Source of the DNA: Thermoplasmata archaeon
Lineage (GTDB): Archaea; Thermoplasmatota; Thermoplasmata; Lutacidiplasmatales; UBA184
Length of the DNA stretch: 64,000 nt
NCBI GenBank assembly: GCA_027314165.1
Contig: DAHVCH010000005.1
Span: 1 to 64,000 of the forward strand
Direction of reading: 5' to 3'
Shown here: positions 7,980 through 15,811 of the stretch, in pieces
Position numbering within the stretch: position 1 is the stretch's first letter
Layout: each line of letters opens with the position of its first letter
Program-made: the position numbers and the translations under genes
The notes under the pieces: generated by a model
The model's database searches: none
What the model was told of the DNA's origin: nothing
Seen by the model: the letters and a program-made list of their open reading frames with translations, nothing else

Positions 7980-8819
7980 ATGAAGGACCCCCCGTCGCCC
8001 TCCCCCACCGCCAAGAAGGGCCCGATGCAGCGGAGCCTGAAGGAGGGGGGCACGGTCGTCCCGGTGAGGGAGATCCTCTGGGGGGACAGCACGGGGGTCC
8101 ACAAGTACGAGACCGCGGACGAGCTCCCGCCCGAGATGGCGGACCTCATCATGCGTCTCATGGTGGTGCAGGCCGACACCGAGTACGGCTCGATCCAGCA
8201 GCATCGGCCGTGGCTCGACCAGGCTCCGTCGCTCGAGGACCGCTGGGTCCAGGCCCGCATCGTCGCCGATGAGGCGCGGCACGGTCTCCAGGCCTGCCGT
8301 ATCCTCCGCGACTTCGGCGAGGAGGGAGAGGCGCGGATCGCGAACCTGCTCCGGACGAAGGAGGGCGACCACAAGCTGGACGCCTTCAACATCCCCTTCG
8401 ATTCCTGGGCGGATGTCGGCGCGTTCACCTGTCTGGTCGACCGCGTGGGGGTCTACCAACTCCGCGCCTTCCAGGAGTGCGCCTACGGTCCGCTCGCGCG
8501 GGCGATGCCGCTCATGTTGAGCGAGGAGCAGCTCCACCTGAACTTCGGGTTCAACGTGCTCCGGAGGATGAGCCGCGACGGCCCGAAGTACTACGGCACC
8601 AAGGCGGAGGCCCAGGAGGCGGTGAACAAGTGGTTCCCGAGGGCCCTCGACATGTTCGGGCACTCGAAGTCCGCGACGAGCGAGAACGCGATCCGATGGG
8701 GGATCAAGCGGTGGACCAACGAGGAGGCCCGCGCGAGGTACCTCCTGGAGCTCACGCCCCTCCTCCAGAGCATCGGGCTCGAGGTCCCTGACCCGGACTG
8801 GAACCGCCGGATCCACTAG
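7980..8819 (+). CDS. PaaA/BoxB-like di-iron protein (aromatic-CoA epoxidase family)
   Basis: From ATG 7980 the protein has 279 residues and a ferritin-like four-helix pattern. Candidate iron ligands appear in two repeats: the Glu in QADTEYGSIQQH followed by DEARHG (E-x2-H), and the Glu in FQECAYGPLARAM followed by SEEQLHLNFG (E-x2-H). This is the ligand set of the PaaA/BoxB family, which epoxidise phenylacetyl-CoA or benzoyl-CoA with O2. It is shorter than BoxB (about 470) and near PaaA (about 310). No PaaB, C, D or E partner is in the window. The stop codon TAG lies inside the CTAG at the edge of the adjacent insertion sequence. Confidence 0.75.
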   Translation: MKDPPSPSPTAKKGPMQRSLKEGGTVVPVREILWGDSTGVHKYETADELPPEMADLIMRLMVVQADTEYGSIQQHRPWLDQAPSLEDRWVQARIVADEARHGLQACRILRDFGEEGEARIANLLRTKEGDHKLDAFNIPFDSWADVGAFTCLVDRVGVYQLRAFQECAYGPLARAMPLMLSEEQLHLNFGFNVLRRMSRDGPKYYGTKAEAQEAVNKWFPRALDMFGHSKSATSENAIRWGIKRWTNEEARARYLLELTPLLQSIGLEVPDPDWNRRIH

Positions 8820-8835
8820 GAGCCCGTAGCACTAC
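8817..8835 (+). repeat. Left inverted repeat of the IS1182-type element
   Basis: TAGGAGCCCGTAGCACTAC. It matches the reverse complement of 10278-10296 at 17 of 19 positions. Confidence 0.85.
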
Positions 8836-8923
8836 CAGTTTTCTCCGAGGAGGGTGTTCCGTCTCAGCGGATCGAGGGGGTTCCCCTACCCCCTCCCTTC
8901 CATTCCTCTCTCGTTCTTCGGCG

Positions 8924-10213
8924 TCAAGCGGTCCAGGCGACGTGTAGCTTCCGCAGATTGTGGGTGAGACCCCACAGTTTCCACTCCGCGCTCACCTTCT
9001 CGAACCCTCTCAGCAGAAACTGCCTCAGGCCTCTCCCTTGCTTGATCTGGCCGAAGACCGGTTCCACGCTGACCTTCCTCCACCGGTACTCTCTCCGCCC
9101 TCTTCGACTTCGGACCTTGCGTCTCATCATTGCAGTGAACCGCTCGTCCAGTGGGGGTCTCCCCCGCTGGCAGGGAGCGGTCTCCGCGACCCTCCAGGGT
9201 TCGGGAGGGCAATAGACGTCGATGCCTCGAGCTTGCAGCTGACGGATCTGGGCCTCGCTGAAGTAGCCGGCGTCCGCCAGCACCTTGTTGGGGAGCGTGC
9301 CCAGGGTTCGCTCCATCTCCCACATCATCGGAGCCAGATGCTGGCTGTCCGGATTGGTCTGGGCGACCAGCGTGCTGACGATGACCTGACTCTTCGCGTC
9401 GACCGCGGCCTGGGCGTTGTATCCCTGGATGAACGCTCCCTTGTTCCCGCTGTCCTGCATGATGCGGGAGTCGGGGTCGGTGAAGTTGTACTGGGTCTTG
9501 GGGTCGGGTTCCTTCTTCCCCTTCTTTTTCTCACGGTCCTCGAGCTCCTCTCGGGCCTTCCTGAGCTTCTTCAGTCGCTCCTTCCAATCGGGAGGGAGGG
9601 CGTTGAGCAGGGGATTCTGGTCCTTCCCGTAGAGCTGGTCTTCCTCCCGGTCGACCCGCTCCGCTTCGCGCAGGATCCTCCTCACCTGACGGTGGAGCTC
9701 GTCCTCCTTGGCCACGACGGTCGCGTAGGTCTTGGACTTGTGTTTGGAGGCGTTGGCCTTGATCTTGGTCCCGTCCAGTGCCACGCGGCCGAGTCGGACC
9801 AACCCCGCCGCCTGGCAGAGCTGCAGGACCTGGAGGAAGAGGTCGTCGATGAGCTTGAGGTTCCGCAGGCGGAACCGGTTGAGGGTGGTGAAGTGGGGGT
9901 GCTGGTCGGCGGCGAGCCATCGGGTGGCCACGTCGTCCCAGGTGGCCTTCTCCAGGCGACGGGAGGAGGCGACTCCAACGGAGTACCCATAGAGGAGAAC
10001 CTTCAGCTGGAGGCGAGGGTCGAAGGCAGGGGAGCCTCCCTCCTCGTTCTGGTACGTGGCGAGGAGGGGCTCCAGGTCGAGGTGCTCGTCGACCACGTCA
10101 GCGACCACGCGCGCGACATGCTCCTCAGGGAGCCAGTCGTTGAGGTCGGGAGGAAGGATGAGGGTCTGGTGGGGATCGTACTTGCGGAAGACCGGCTTCT
10201 TCGGGGTGGGCAT
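8924..10213 (-). CDS. IS1182-family transposase
   Basis: The frame is intact at 429 residues. The N-terminal part (KYDPHQTLILPPDLNDWLPEEH) and the segment ending in LYGYSVGVASSRRLE match the DUF772-type N-domain of IS1182/IS5-like transposases. A DDE core follows: VALDGTKIKANASKHK with the first Asp, YNAQAAVDAKSQVIV and VLADAGYFSE with the second Asp, and SVEPVFGQIKQGRGLRQF near the end with the Glu. A Lys/Glu-rich coiled stretch lies in the middle. It is the only gene in the element. Confidence 0.92.
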   Translation of the reverse strand: MPTPKKPVFRKYDPHQTLILPPDLNDWLPEEHVARVVADVVDEHLDLEPLLATYQNEEGGSPAFDPRLQLKVLLYGYSVGVASSRRLEKATWDDVATRWLAADQHPHFTTLNRFRLRNLKLIDDLFLQVLQLCQAAGLVRLGRVALDGTKIKANASKHKSKTYATVVAKEDELHRQVRRILREAERVDREEDQLYGKDQNPLLNALPPDWKERLKKLRKAREELEDREKKKGKKEPDPKTQYNFTDPDSRIMQDSGNKGAFIQGYNAQAAVDAKSQVIVSTLVAQTNPDSQHLAPMMWEMERTLGTLPNKVLADAGYFSEAQIRQLQARGIDVYCPPEPWRVAETAPCQRGRPPLDERFTAMMRRKVRSRRGRREYRWRKVSVEPVFGQIKQGRGLRQFLLRGFEKVSAEWKLWGLTHNLRKLHVAWTA

Positions 10214-10277
10214 GCACCCCGTAGAACGCGTTCCGGTATAGTACTTTCTCTCGAGAGCTCGTCAGGAGCGAGGGATA

Positions 10278-10296
10278 GTAGTGCTACAAGCTCCTA
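10278..10296 (-). repeat. Right inverted repeat of the IS1182-type element
   Basis: On the minus strand it reads TAGGAGCTTGTAGCACTAC and pairs with 8817-8835. Confidence 0.85.
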
Positions 10297-10297
10297 G

Positions 10298-10649
10298 TTC
10301 TGAACAGCGGATCCGTCGTGTGGCAAGATGGGCTAACTCCCCGCCTCCGACCGTGCGACCTGTCTCCCCAGGTTCGGAAGGGTCGACAGGTGGCCGTAGA
10401 GCTGCCACGGTAGAACCGGGCGTGGGTCGCTGGCTCCAGGGTGGTACTGTACGGAGACCCCGAGGGAATCCTCCCCTTAAGTCGTGCATCCCTTCCAGGG
10501 GTGTGGCCCCGAGCCCACGGTGCCTGGCACACATCTTGGGCCGTCCTATTGACGAGCTTGCTACTGAGCCTGGGCGCCGTCGCCTGACGAGGGGTTCTGG
10601 GAACGCGTCTTGCCGGACGCGGACACCTCTAGGGGAGTCTGGACGAGTG
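10298..10649. other. Non-coding stretch between the IS1182 element and the IS110 fragment
   Basis: I see no gene. Several short self-complementary strings occur (for example CGACCTGTC ... CGACAGGT around 10358-10391), so part of it could be structured RNA. It lies where the non-coding end or a decayed N-terminal half of the IS110 element would be, but I cannot identify either. Confidence 0.35.
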
Positions 10650-10960
10650 GAGACCCGGATTCGGGCTCGGGCGCGGGAGAATGAGGATGTACGGCTCCTC
10701 ATGTCCATCCCAGGGGTCGGGTTCTACCTGGCCTCGCGCCTGAGCTCCTACATCGGGGACGCCCGCAGGTTCCCTGACGCGGATCACCTGGCCAGCTACT
10801 TTGGCATCGTACCCTCGGAGAGGAGCAGTTCCTCTGTCAAGCGGGTCGGTAGGATGTCGAAGGATGGACCCAGCCAGGCGAGAATGGCTCTCTCCATGAT
10901 GGTGGACACTGTGGCGATGTACGACCCCCGGCTGAAGGAGCATTATACGCGGTCGAACCC
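10650..10960 (+). pseudogene. Remnant of an IS110-family transposase (C-terminal Transposase_20 part)
   Basis: About 100 residues in one frame match the C-terminal domain of IS110 transposases: ENEDVRLLMSIPGVGFYLAS, then a stretch with IGDARRFPDADHLASYFGIV, and RVGRMSKDGPSQARMALSMM. The N-terminal DEDD nuclease half is not found upstream in any frame and the far C-terminal part is lost after about 10960. The gene is therefore a fragment of a dead element beside the intact IS1182 copy. Confidence 0.8.
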
Positions 10961-11511
10961 GGGGCGACGCATCCCACTGGGGTCGCCCTCGGGACGCGTC
11001 CTACCTCGACCGCCGGGCCCCGGCCCTTCGGTCTCTCCCGTCGGATCGGGCTCTCTCGGCCTGCCCCACGTGCGGGCGCCCAATCAGCGCGGCTCCAGCC
11101 GCGCAGGGAATCGCCTCGTTCGGACCCGTTGGGTCAGGGAACGGGTCCTCGCTCGCAATCTCGTCGGTCGGGACAGAGATCGCTCGCCTTCGTCCCAACC
11201 GCGAAGCGAGCCTGGAGGCGACTGTCACCTCCGTCGGCCCCACGCGAGAGATCGCGACCTCCCGGGGGCCCACCGAGGTGGCCGATACCGGCCTCATCCT
11301 TCGGATGCCCTCGGCCGCCGCGCGGCCTCGGTGAGGCCCCCCTCGGACGGCCACTGCCGCCCGTCCTCGGCGCCCCCCCGGAGAGACGACGGGGGTCCGC
11401 ACCTCCATTCCATCTCTCCCTTCCCCCTCCTTGCGGCCGAAGACCCTACCGAGCTCCCGCCGCTCGCGGACCCGGAAAGCGTAGGGCGTCCGGTCGGCCC
11501 TTCCGGTGAGT
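10961..11511. other. Stretch without a supported gene next to the mobile elements
   Basis: No frame here is convincing. A plus-strand frame ending at 11334 contains SACPTCGRPIS, which looks like half of a zinc ribbon, but it has no good start. A minus-strand frame (11001-11408) covers the same bases. Both may be remnants of genes damaged by the mobile elements. Confidence 0.35.
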
Positions 11512-13422
11512 TCAGCGTGGGATGGCGGGCAGTGGCGGGGAAGATGCCGCCGGTGATGCCGGGGCTACGGCGGGAGGTGTGGGGTCGAAGTTGGTAGGCG
11601 GCGTGGGCGCCGGATCCGCTGGAACTGACGGGGCGGTGGCCGGAGGTGGAGCGGCCGAGGGCGCCGGTGTCGACAGCCCCTTCCTCTTGTGCAACAGGAG
11701 CGCGACAACGACCGCCACGATGACCGCGGCGAGTCCTGCCAGGAGGAGGTAGCCCTCCATCCCGGGTAGGCCCAGGAAGCCGCCGCCTCCCCCGCCCGAG
11801 CTGGACGAGGACGTGACGGTGATGGTGGCCTGCGCGGTCCGGGGCGTGCCGCCGTTCAGGGTGGCGGTGACCGTGAGCGTGCCGGTCCCCGCGCTCGACC
11901 CCGCGGTGAACGTGGTCGTGGCGCCGGTGGTGGGACTCGCGCCCCCGAGGTTGGAGCTCACGGACCAGACGAGGGTGAGCCCCGAGGAGGGGCACGGGGA
12001 GGGGTTGCAGACGGCGGTGGCCGTGAAGGTGGCGGTGCCGCCCGTCGCAACGGTCGCGGAGGTGGGGGAGAGCGAGACGGACGAGATCGTCGGCGAACTC
12101 CCTGCGGGAAGGACCTGCAGACTCGTTCCTCCGGTCGTCGAGGCGCTGCCTAGCGTGGCGACCACCGAGACCGCCACGACGCCTGGAGCGGACCCCGCGG
12201 TGAAGGTGACGGAGCTCCCCGTGGTGGGAGCAACCGTGCCCAGCGTGTTGTTGAGCGACCATGCGAACGTTACCCCGCCGGGACAGGGGGCGGGAGAGCA
12301 GACACCGGAGGCGGTCAGGGCGTCGGTGGTCCCAAAGGTGACCGAGGAGGAGGCGGCGGAGACCGAGACCCCGGTGAGGACGGTGGTGGAGATGGTGACC
12401 GTCGCCAAGGCTGTCACCTGCTTCGAGCCCACGGACGCGTTGACATAGATGGTGTCGGTCCCGGTGGCGCCGCCCGCCGTGAAGACGGTGGAACTCCCGT
12501 GGATGGGGCTCACGGTGCCGAGCGAGTTCGTCGCGGACCAGTTGTACTGGACAGTGCTGGGGCAGGGGCCGCCCGTGCAGGCGGGGGTGGCCGCGAAGAC
12601 GGCGCTTGACCCGACCTGTAGGGTGTCCGAGGAAGGAGTCAGGGTCACGGAGGCCAATGCAGGTGTCACGGTAAGGAAAGTGGTGGCGTTCGCACTGTGC
12701 CCTGCCGTATCGTTCGCATAGACGCGAACGGTGTAGGAACCGGTCGCCGAGGGTGTGCACGAGAGGCTCGCCTTGTTCGCACTGGCACACCCATGGGGGA
12801 GGCCCGCGTAGACGTAACTCAAAGTGCCGGTGCCCCCACTAGCGACCACCGTCAGGGTGGTGGTCTGACCCACACTTGTTGTGGATGGGGTCGCAGTGAA
12901 CGAGCTGATGGTTGGGGTTGATGTGATTGTCACAGGGCCAATGATCGACAATGCTCCCGAATCAAAATCAGTGACGTAGATGTCCCCGTTCGCACGGTCA
13001 TACGCCGCTCCATATGGAGTGCTTCCCACGGGGACGGTCGCCACGACCGTGTTGCTCGCTCCCGACACCACGCTCACGTTGTTGGACCCATCGTTGGTGA
13101 CGTAGACGTCCCCGTTCGCGGGATCGAATACCGCGACAACCGGGCCAACCCCGTTATCACACGCACTTGGGTCGTTCCCGGGCCAGAGGCGGTCGCTCGA
13201 GAGGCACAGAGTCCCATTCACCTGGCCAACTCCGGAGGTCGGGGAGACCACATGGGTTGCTGACGAAACCATGCCTTCCCCCATTGGGGGTTCTGAACGG
13301 GGCATAGGGGCCCACGACATGGCGTGTTGGTCATTGCCCTGGACGAGGCTCTGGGCTAGCGGCAGGGCTAGGAACACGGCGCACACGGCAAGGGCCACAT
13401 GGATGGTTCCCGATCGCCACAT
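11512..13422 (-). CDS. Large cell-surface protein with YVTN-type and Ig-like repeats and a C-terminal anchor
   Basis: From ATG 13422 (636 residues) the protein starts with a signal peptide (HVALAVCAVFLALPLAQSL). Next come two YVTN-type beta-propeller blades (NGDVYVTNDGSNNVSVVSG and NGDIYVTDFDSGALSI), one Ig-like domain, and three tandem Ig-like repeats of about 85-95 residues. Each of the three has a Cys pair (ACTGGPCP, VCSPAPCP, VCNPSPCP) and a W/Y core (YNWSATNSLGTVSP, FAWSLNNTLGTVAP, VWSVSSNLGGASP). Gly/Ser linker, one membrane helix (LLLAGLAAVIVAVVVALLL), KRK and a Pro/Ala-rich tail end the chain. It is secreted and membrane-anchored, perhaps an adhesin. The longer upstream frame lacks a signal sequence and was not used. 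Confidence 0.85.
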   Translation of the reverse strand: MWRSGTIHVALAVCAVFLALPLAQSLVQGNDQHAMSWAPMPRSEPPMGEGMVSSATHVVSPTSGVGQVNGTLCLSSDRLWPGNDPSACDNGVGPVVAVFDPANGDVYVTNDGSNNVSVVSGASNTVVATVPVGSTPYGAAYDRANGDIYVTDFDSGALSIIGPVTITSTPTISSFTATPSTTSVGQTTTLTVVASGGTGTLSYVYAGLPHGCASANKASLSCTPSATGSYTVRVYANDTAGHSANATTFLTVTPALASVTLTPSSDTLQVGSSAVFAATPACTGGPCPSTVQYNWSATNSLGTVSPIHGSSTVFTAGGATGTDTIYVNASVGSKQVTALATVTISTTVLTGVSVSAASSSVTFGTTDALTASGVCSPAPCPGGVTFAWSLNNTLGTVAPTTGSSVTFTAGSAPGVVAVSVVATLGSASTTGGTSLQVLPAGSSPTISSVSLSPTSATVATGGTATFTATAVCNPSPCPSSGLTLVWSVSSNLGGASPTTGATTTFTAGSSAGTGTLTVTATLNGGTPRTAQATITVTSSSSSGGGGGGFLGLPGMEGYLLLAGLAAVIVAVVVALLLHKRKGLSTPAPSAAPPPATAPSVPADPAPTPPTNFDPTPPAVAPASPAASSPPLPAIPR

Positions 13423-13440
13423 GGGTTCCCTCGCCGTTGA

Positions 13441-13449
13441 CCATATCCC
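13441..13449 (-). promoter_or_regulatory. TATA-like box of the surface-protein gene
   Basis: On the minus strand GGGATATGG lies about 23 nt before the ATG at 13422, suggesting a leaderless transcript and supporting that start over the longer frame. Confidence 0.5.
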
Positions 13450-14046
13450 GTCACGCGCCCGCGCCATGAGCCAGCGAAGGGACCATCTGGTACATGGAGC
13501 TTGACCACCGTGCGCCTTGGCCCGGCACGGACCCGCCCGCGAACGTGGAGGCCGCGCGTTCGACGTCCCCATTCCGCGTTCGTCCTTCGGAGGGCAGCGC
13601 CTCCGCGACCTCGCATGAGGGTCGCCGGTCCCTCCTCAAGCGCGCGGGCGGCCGCTCGCGCTTCGGCGCGGGATAGGGGACCGCGCCGTCGCCGAAGGTT
13701 TAGCCCCAGGAACAACGCGGAGCGCCCCCCGGGCGGACCACTCTCGGGCCCGGTGCATTCTGGTCAGGCCGGTGCAGGGCGTGGCGACCACGTAAGTCCC
13801 CGTCACCTACAAGGGCCCACTTGGGGGACAGGCTTTCGAACCCTCCACGATGGACGCTCGTCCTCTCACGCCCGAGGAACGGCGGGCGCTGGGAACGCGT
13901 GCGGGTGGGTCGGAACTCCTCGCAGTCATCGTTGGGTTCGGGATCGTCCTCGGAGGACTGGCGGCCTACCTTTCAGCCCTCCGAGCGTCGGGCTCCTCTT
14001 TAGAGGCCACTAACCTCGGTGCCCTCGGGGGCGCCGGGGGGAGCCG
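13450..14046. other. Long intergenic stretch with one doubtful membrane-peptide frame
   Basis: No confident gene. A plus-strand frame beginning at ATG 13850 encodes about 60 residues with one hydrophobic helix (LLAVIVGFGIVLGGLAAYL) and could be a small membrane protein, but the frame then runs about 370 bp into the antisense of the isochorismatase gene without stopping, so it may be chance or frameshifted. Confidence 0.3.
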
Positions 14047-14619
14047 CTACCCCACCAGGGACCGGGCCCACTCTTCGACCGAAACGACCGACGCCTGCCG
14101 GGGAAAGACCTTCTGCAACAGCACGCGGTGGACCTCTGGGTCCAAGTCCGCGCACGCATCGGAGAGGACGGTCAGCTCAAAGTCCATGTCGGCGGCCTGC
14201 CGAAGCGTGGACAGCACGACGCCGCTGGTCGCAATTCCGCTCAGTACCAGGTGGGTGATCCCTCCGGCACGGAGCACGACCTCCAGGTCGCTCCCGGAAA
14301 AGGCGCTCACGCGCCTCTTGGTCACGGTGACCTCGCCCTCCCGGGCTCCCAGGGCAGGGGCGATCTGCGACCCTTCGTCGGACTCCAGGAAACCCCCACG
14401 CTCCCGGAGCTGAGAGAAGCTCCGGTTGCGAGGAGACGCCTCGGGAGCTCCCGGGCGGAACGCCACGCGGACGAAGATCACGCGAAGGTTCGCGCTCCGG
14501 GCCGCATTGAGCGCGGCTCGCGCGCGCTCAACGACCGCGTCCGACCCTAACCGGCTCACGATGCCGGTCTGAAGATCCATCACGAGCAGGGCCGTGGATG
14601 AGGTGTTCGATGCCGCCAT
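14047..14619 (-). CDS. Isochorismatase-like hydrolase-fold protein lacking the nucleophilic Cys
   Basis: The 190-residue protein has the isochorismatase fold: ALLVMDLQTGI with the catalytic Asp (about residue 15), TVTKRRVSAFSGSDLE with the catalytic Lys, and the cis-peptide region GIATSGVVLSTLRQA. In active cysteine hydrolases this last motif is G-x-x-T-x-x-C-V; here the position equivalent to Cys is Gly. That variant occurs in a subgroup of the family whose reaction is uncertain. The gene stands alone on the minus strand, 150 bp downstream of the benzoyl-CoA operon, and could be its last member. Confidence 0.85.
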   Translation of the reverse strand: MAASNTSSTALLVMDLQTGIVSRLGSDAVVERARAALNAARSANLRVIFVRVAFRPGAPEASPRNRSFSQLRERGGFLESDEGSQIAPALGAREGEVTVTKRRVSAFSGSDLEVVLRAGGITHLVLSGIATSGVVLSTLRQAADMDFELTVLSDACADLDPEVHRVLLQKVFPRQASVVSVEEWARSLVG

Positions 14620-14771
14620 GAGGAATCCGGTCCACGCATCCCGGGATCAGGATATGGCTTGCGCGAGGCTGGGCCGGAAGACCGACGGCGGACGTTCCTC
14701 CGAACACGGCTGGGGTCCGTCCGAGCTCCCGGGCCCCGGGATCCCCCGAGGTCGGAGGGGTGGGGCCGGGC

Positions 14772-15800
14772 CTACGGAGCCGGGACGACGATCGTCCGGA
14801 ACCCTTCCCCTGAGCGGATCTGGCGGAGGGCGTCATCGATCCTGGCGAGAGGCACCTCCGAGGAGATGACCGGGTCGAGGCGGACCTTGCCGCGCCGCAC
14901 GAGGTCCACGACCTTCGGGTAGTCCACGGGCCGGCAGCCCAGGGAGCCCATGATGGTGTACTCCAGGAACATGATCTTGTTCAGAGGCAGGGGCGCGCTC
15001 TGCGCGCTGTACCCGATGAGGCACAGCCGGCCCCCACGGCGCAGCGTGCTCACCGCGCTCGTGACCGTCGTCGGGGTCCCCACGGCCTCAAAGGCCACGT
15101 CCGCGCCCTCGCCGGTGATCGATCGGACGGCCTTCGCCAGGTCCGGGGTCTGCGCCGCGTTGATGGTCTCGACGGCCCCCAGAAGGGCCGCGGCCTTGAG
15201 CTTCGTCGGGCTGAGGTCCACGGCAATGACCTGCGCCCCGATCGCGGCGGCGATCTGGACGGCGTTGATCCCCACGCCTCCACAGCCCACCACGACCACC
15301 CACTCTCCCGCGCGCACGGCCGCGCGGTTCACGACCGCGTGGTAAGGCGTCGAGATCGCGTCAGCGATGATGGACCCACGGACCAGGGGGACCTCTGGAG
15401 GGAGGGGGATGACCTCCTGGGCGGGCGCCACCACGAGCTCGGCGAACCCTCCGTCGATGTGGTTGCCGAACATCCGCATCTTCGAGCAGATGTTCCCGCG
15501 ACCGGTCCGGCACAGCGTGCACTCCCCGCAGGGGATCACCGCCGGAAGCAGGACGTGCGAGCCCGGCTTCGGGCCGCGCGCGCCCTCTCCCTCGCCCACG
15601 ACGGTCCCCGAGATCTCGTGCCCAAGGATGAGCGGCGGAGGATGCGCGGTCGCGACACCATGGTCGAGGTAGTGAAGGTCGGTGTGGCAGAGGCCGCAAC
15701 CGGCCACCTTGACGAGCAGCTCCCCCTTCCCCGGGACCGGGTCGGGGACCTCCCTCAGGGCCAGGGGCTGTCCCGGACCCGTGAACACCGCCGCCCGCAT
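14772..15800 (-). CDS. had: Zinc-type alcohol dehydrogenase, probable 6-hydroxycyclohex-1-ene-1-carbonyl-CoA dehydrogenase
   Basis: The 342-residue protein is a medium-chain dehydrogenase. The catalytic zinc site is C38, H61 and E62 (GLCHTDLH; LGHEISG), the structural zinc site is C91, C94, C97 and C105, and the NAD-binding loop is GCGGVGINAVQ (about 172-182). In the benzoyl-CoA pathway Had oxidises the hydroxyl introduced by Dch to give 6-oxocyclohex-1-ene-1-carbonyl-CoA. The specific assignment comes mainly from position: it is the last gene of the oah-bcrBADC-dch-had series, 11 bp after dch. Alone it could be any zinc alcohol dehydrogenase. Confidence 0.82.
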   Translation of the reverse strand: MRAAVFTGPGQPLALREVPDPVPGKGELLVKVAGCGLCHTDLHYLDHGVATAHPPPLILGHEISGTVVGEGEGARGPKPGSHVLLPAVIPCGECTLCRTGRGNICSKMRMFGNHIDGGFAELVVAPAQEVIPLPPEVPLVRGSIIADAISTPYHAVVNRAAVRAGEWVVVVGCGGVGINAVQIAAAIGAQVIAVDLSPTKLKAAALLGAVETINAAQTPDLAKAVRSITGEGADVAFEAVGTPTTVTSAVSTLRRGGRLCLIGYSAQSAPLPLNKIMFLEYTIMGSLGCRPVDYPKVVDLVRRGKVRLDPVISSEVPLARIDDALRQIRSGEGFRTIVVPAP

Positions 15801-15811
15801 GTCCTCCCCCT

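Larger units (their letters stand above)
8816..10297. mobile_element. Complete IS1182-type insertion sequence
   Basis: The element carries one transposase gene on the minus strand and ends in matching inverted repeats. The left end TAGGAGCCCGTAGCACTAC (8817-8835) pairs with the complement of the right end (10278-10296) with two mismatches. CTAG is present at both outer edges and can be read either as the end of the repeats or as a 4-bp target duplication, because it is a palindrome. The transposase frame is intact, so the copy may be recent. Confidence 0.88.

Noticed and set aside
7980-8819. Truncation of the PaaA/BoxB-like gene by the insertion sequence.
   Set aside because: The TAG stop is part of the CTAG present at both edges, so the stop existed before insertion.
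10298-10649. RNase P RNA or SRP RNA in the non-coding stretch beside the mobile elements.
   Set aside because: The conserved blocks of those RNAs are not seen.
11512-13572. Longer 686-residue version of the surface protein.
   Set aside because: The extra 50 residues are Arg-rich and precede a clear signal peptide; a TATA-like box lies inside them.
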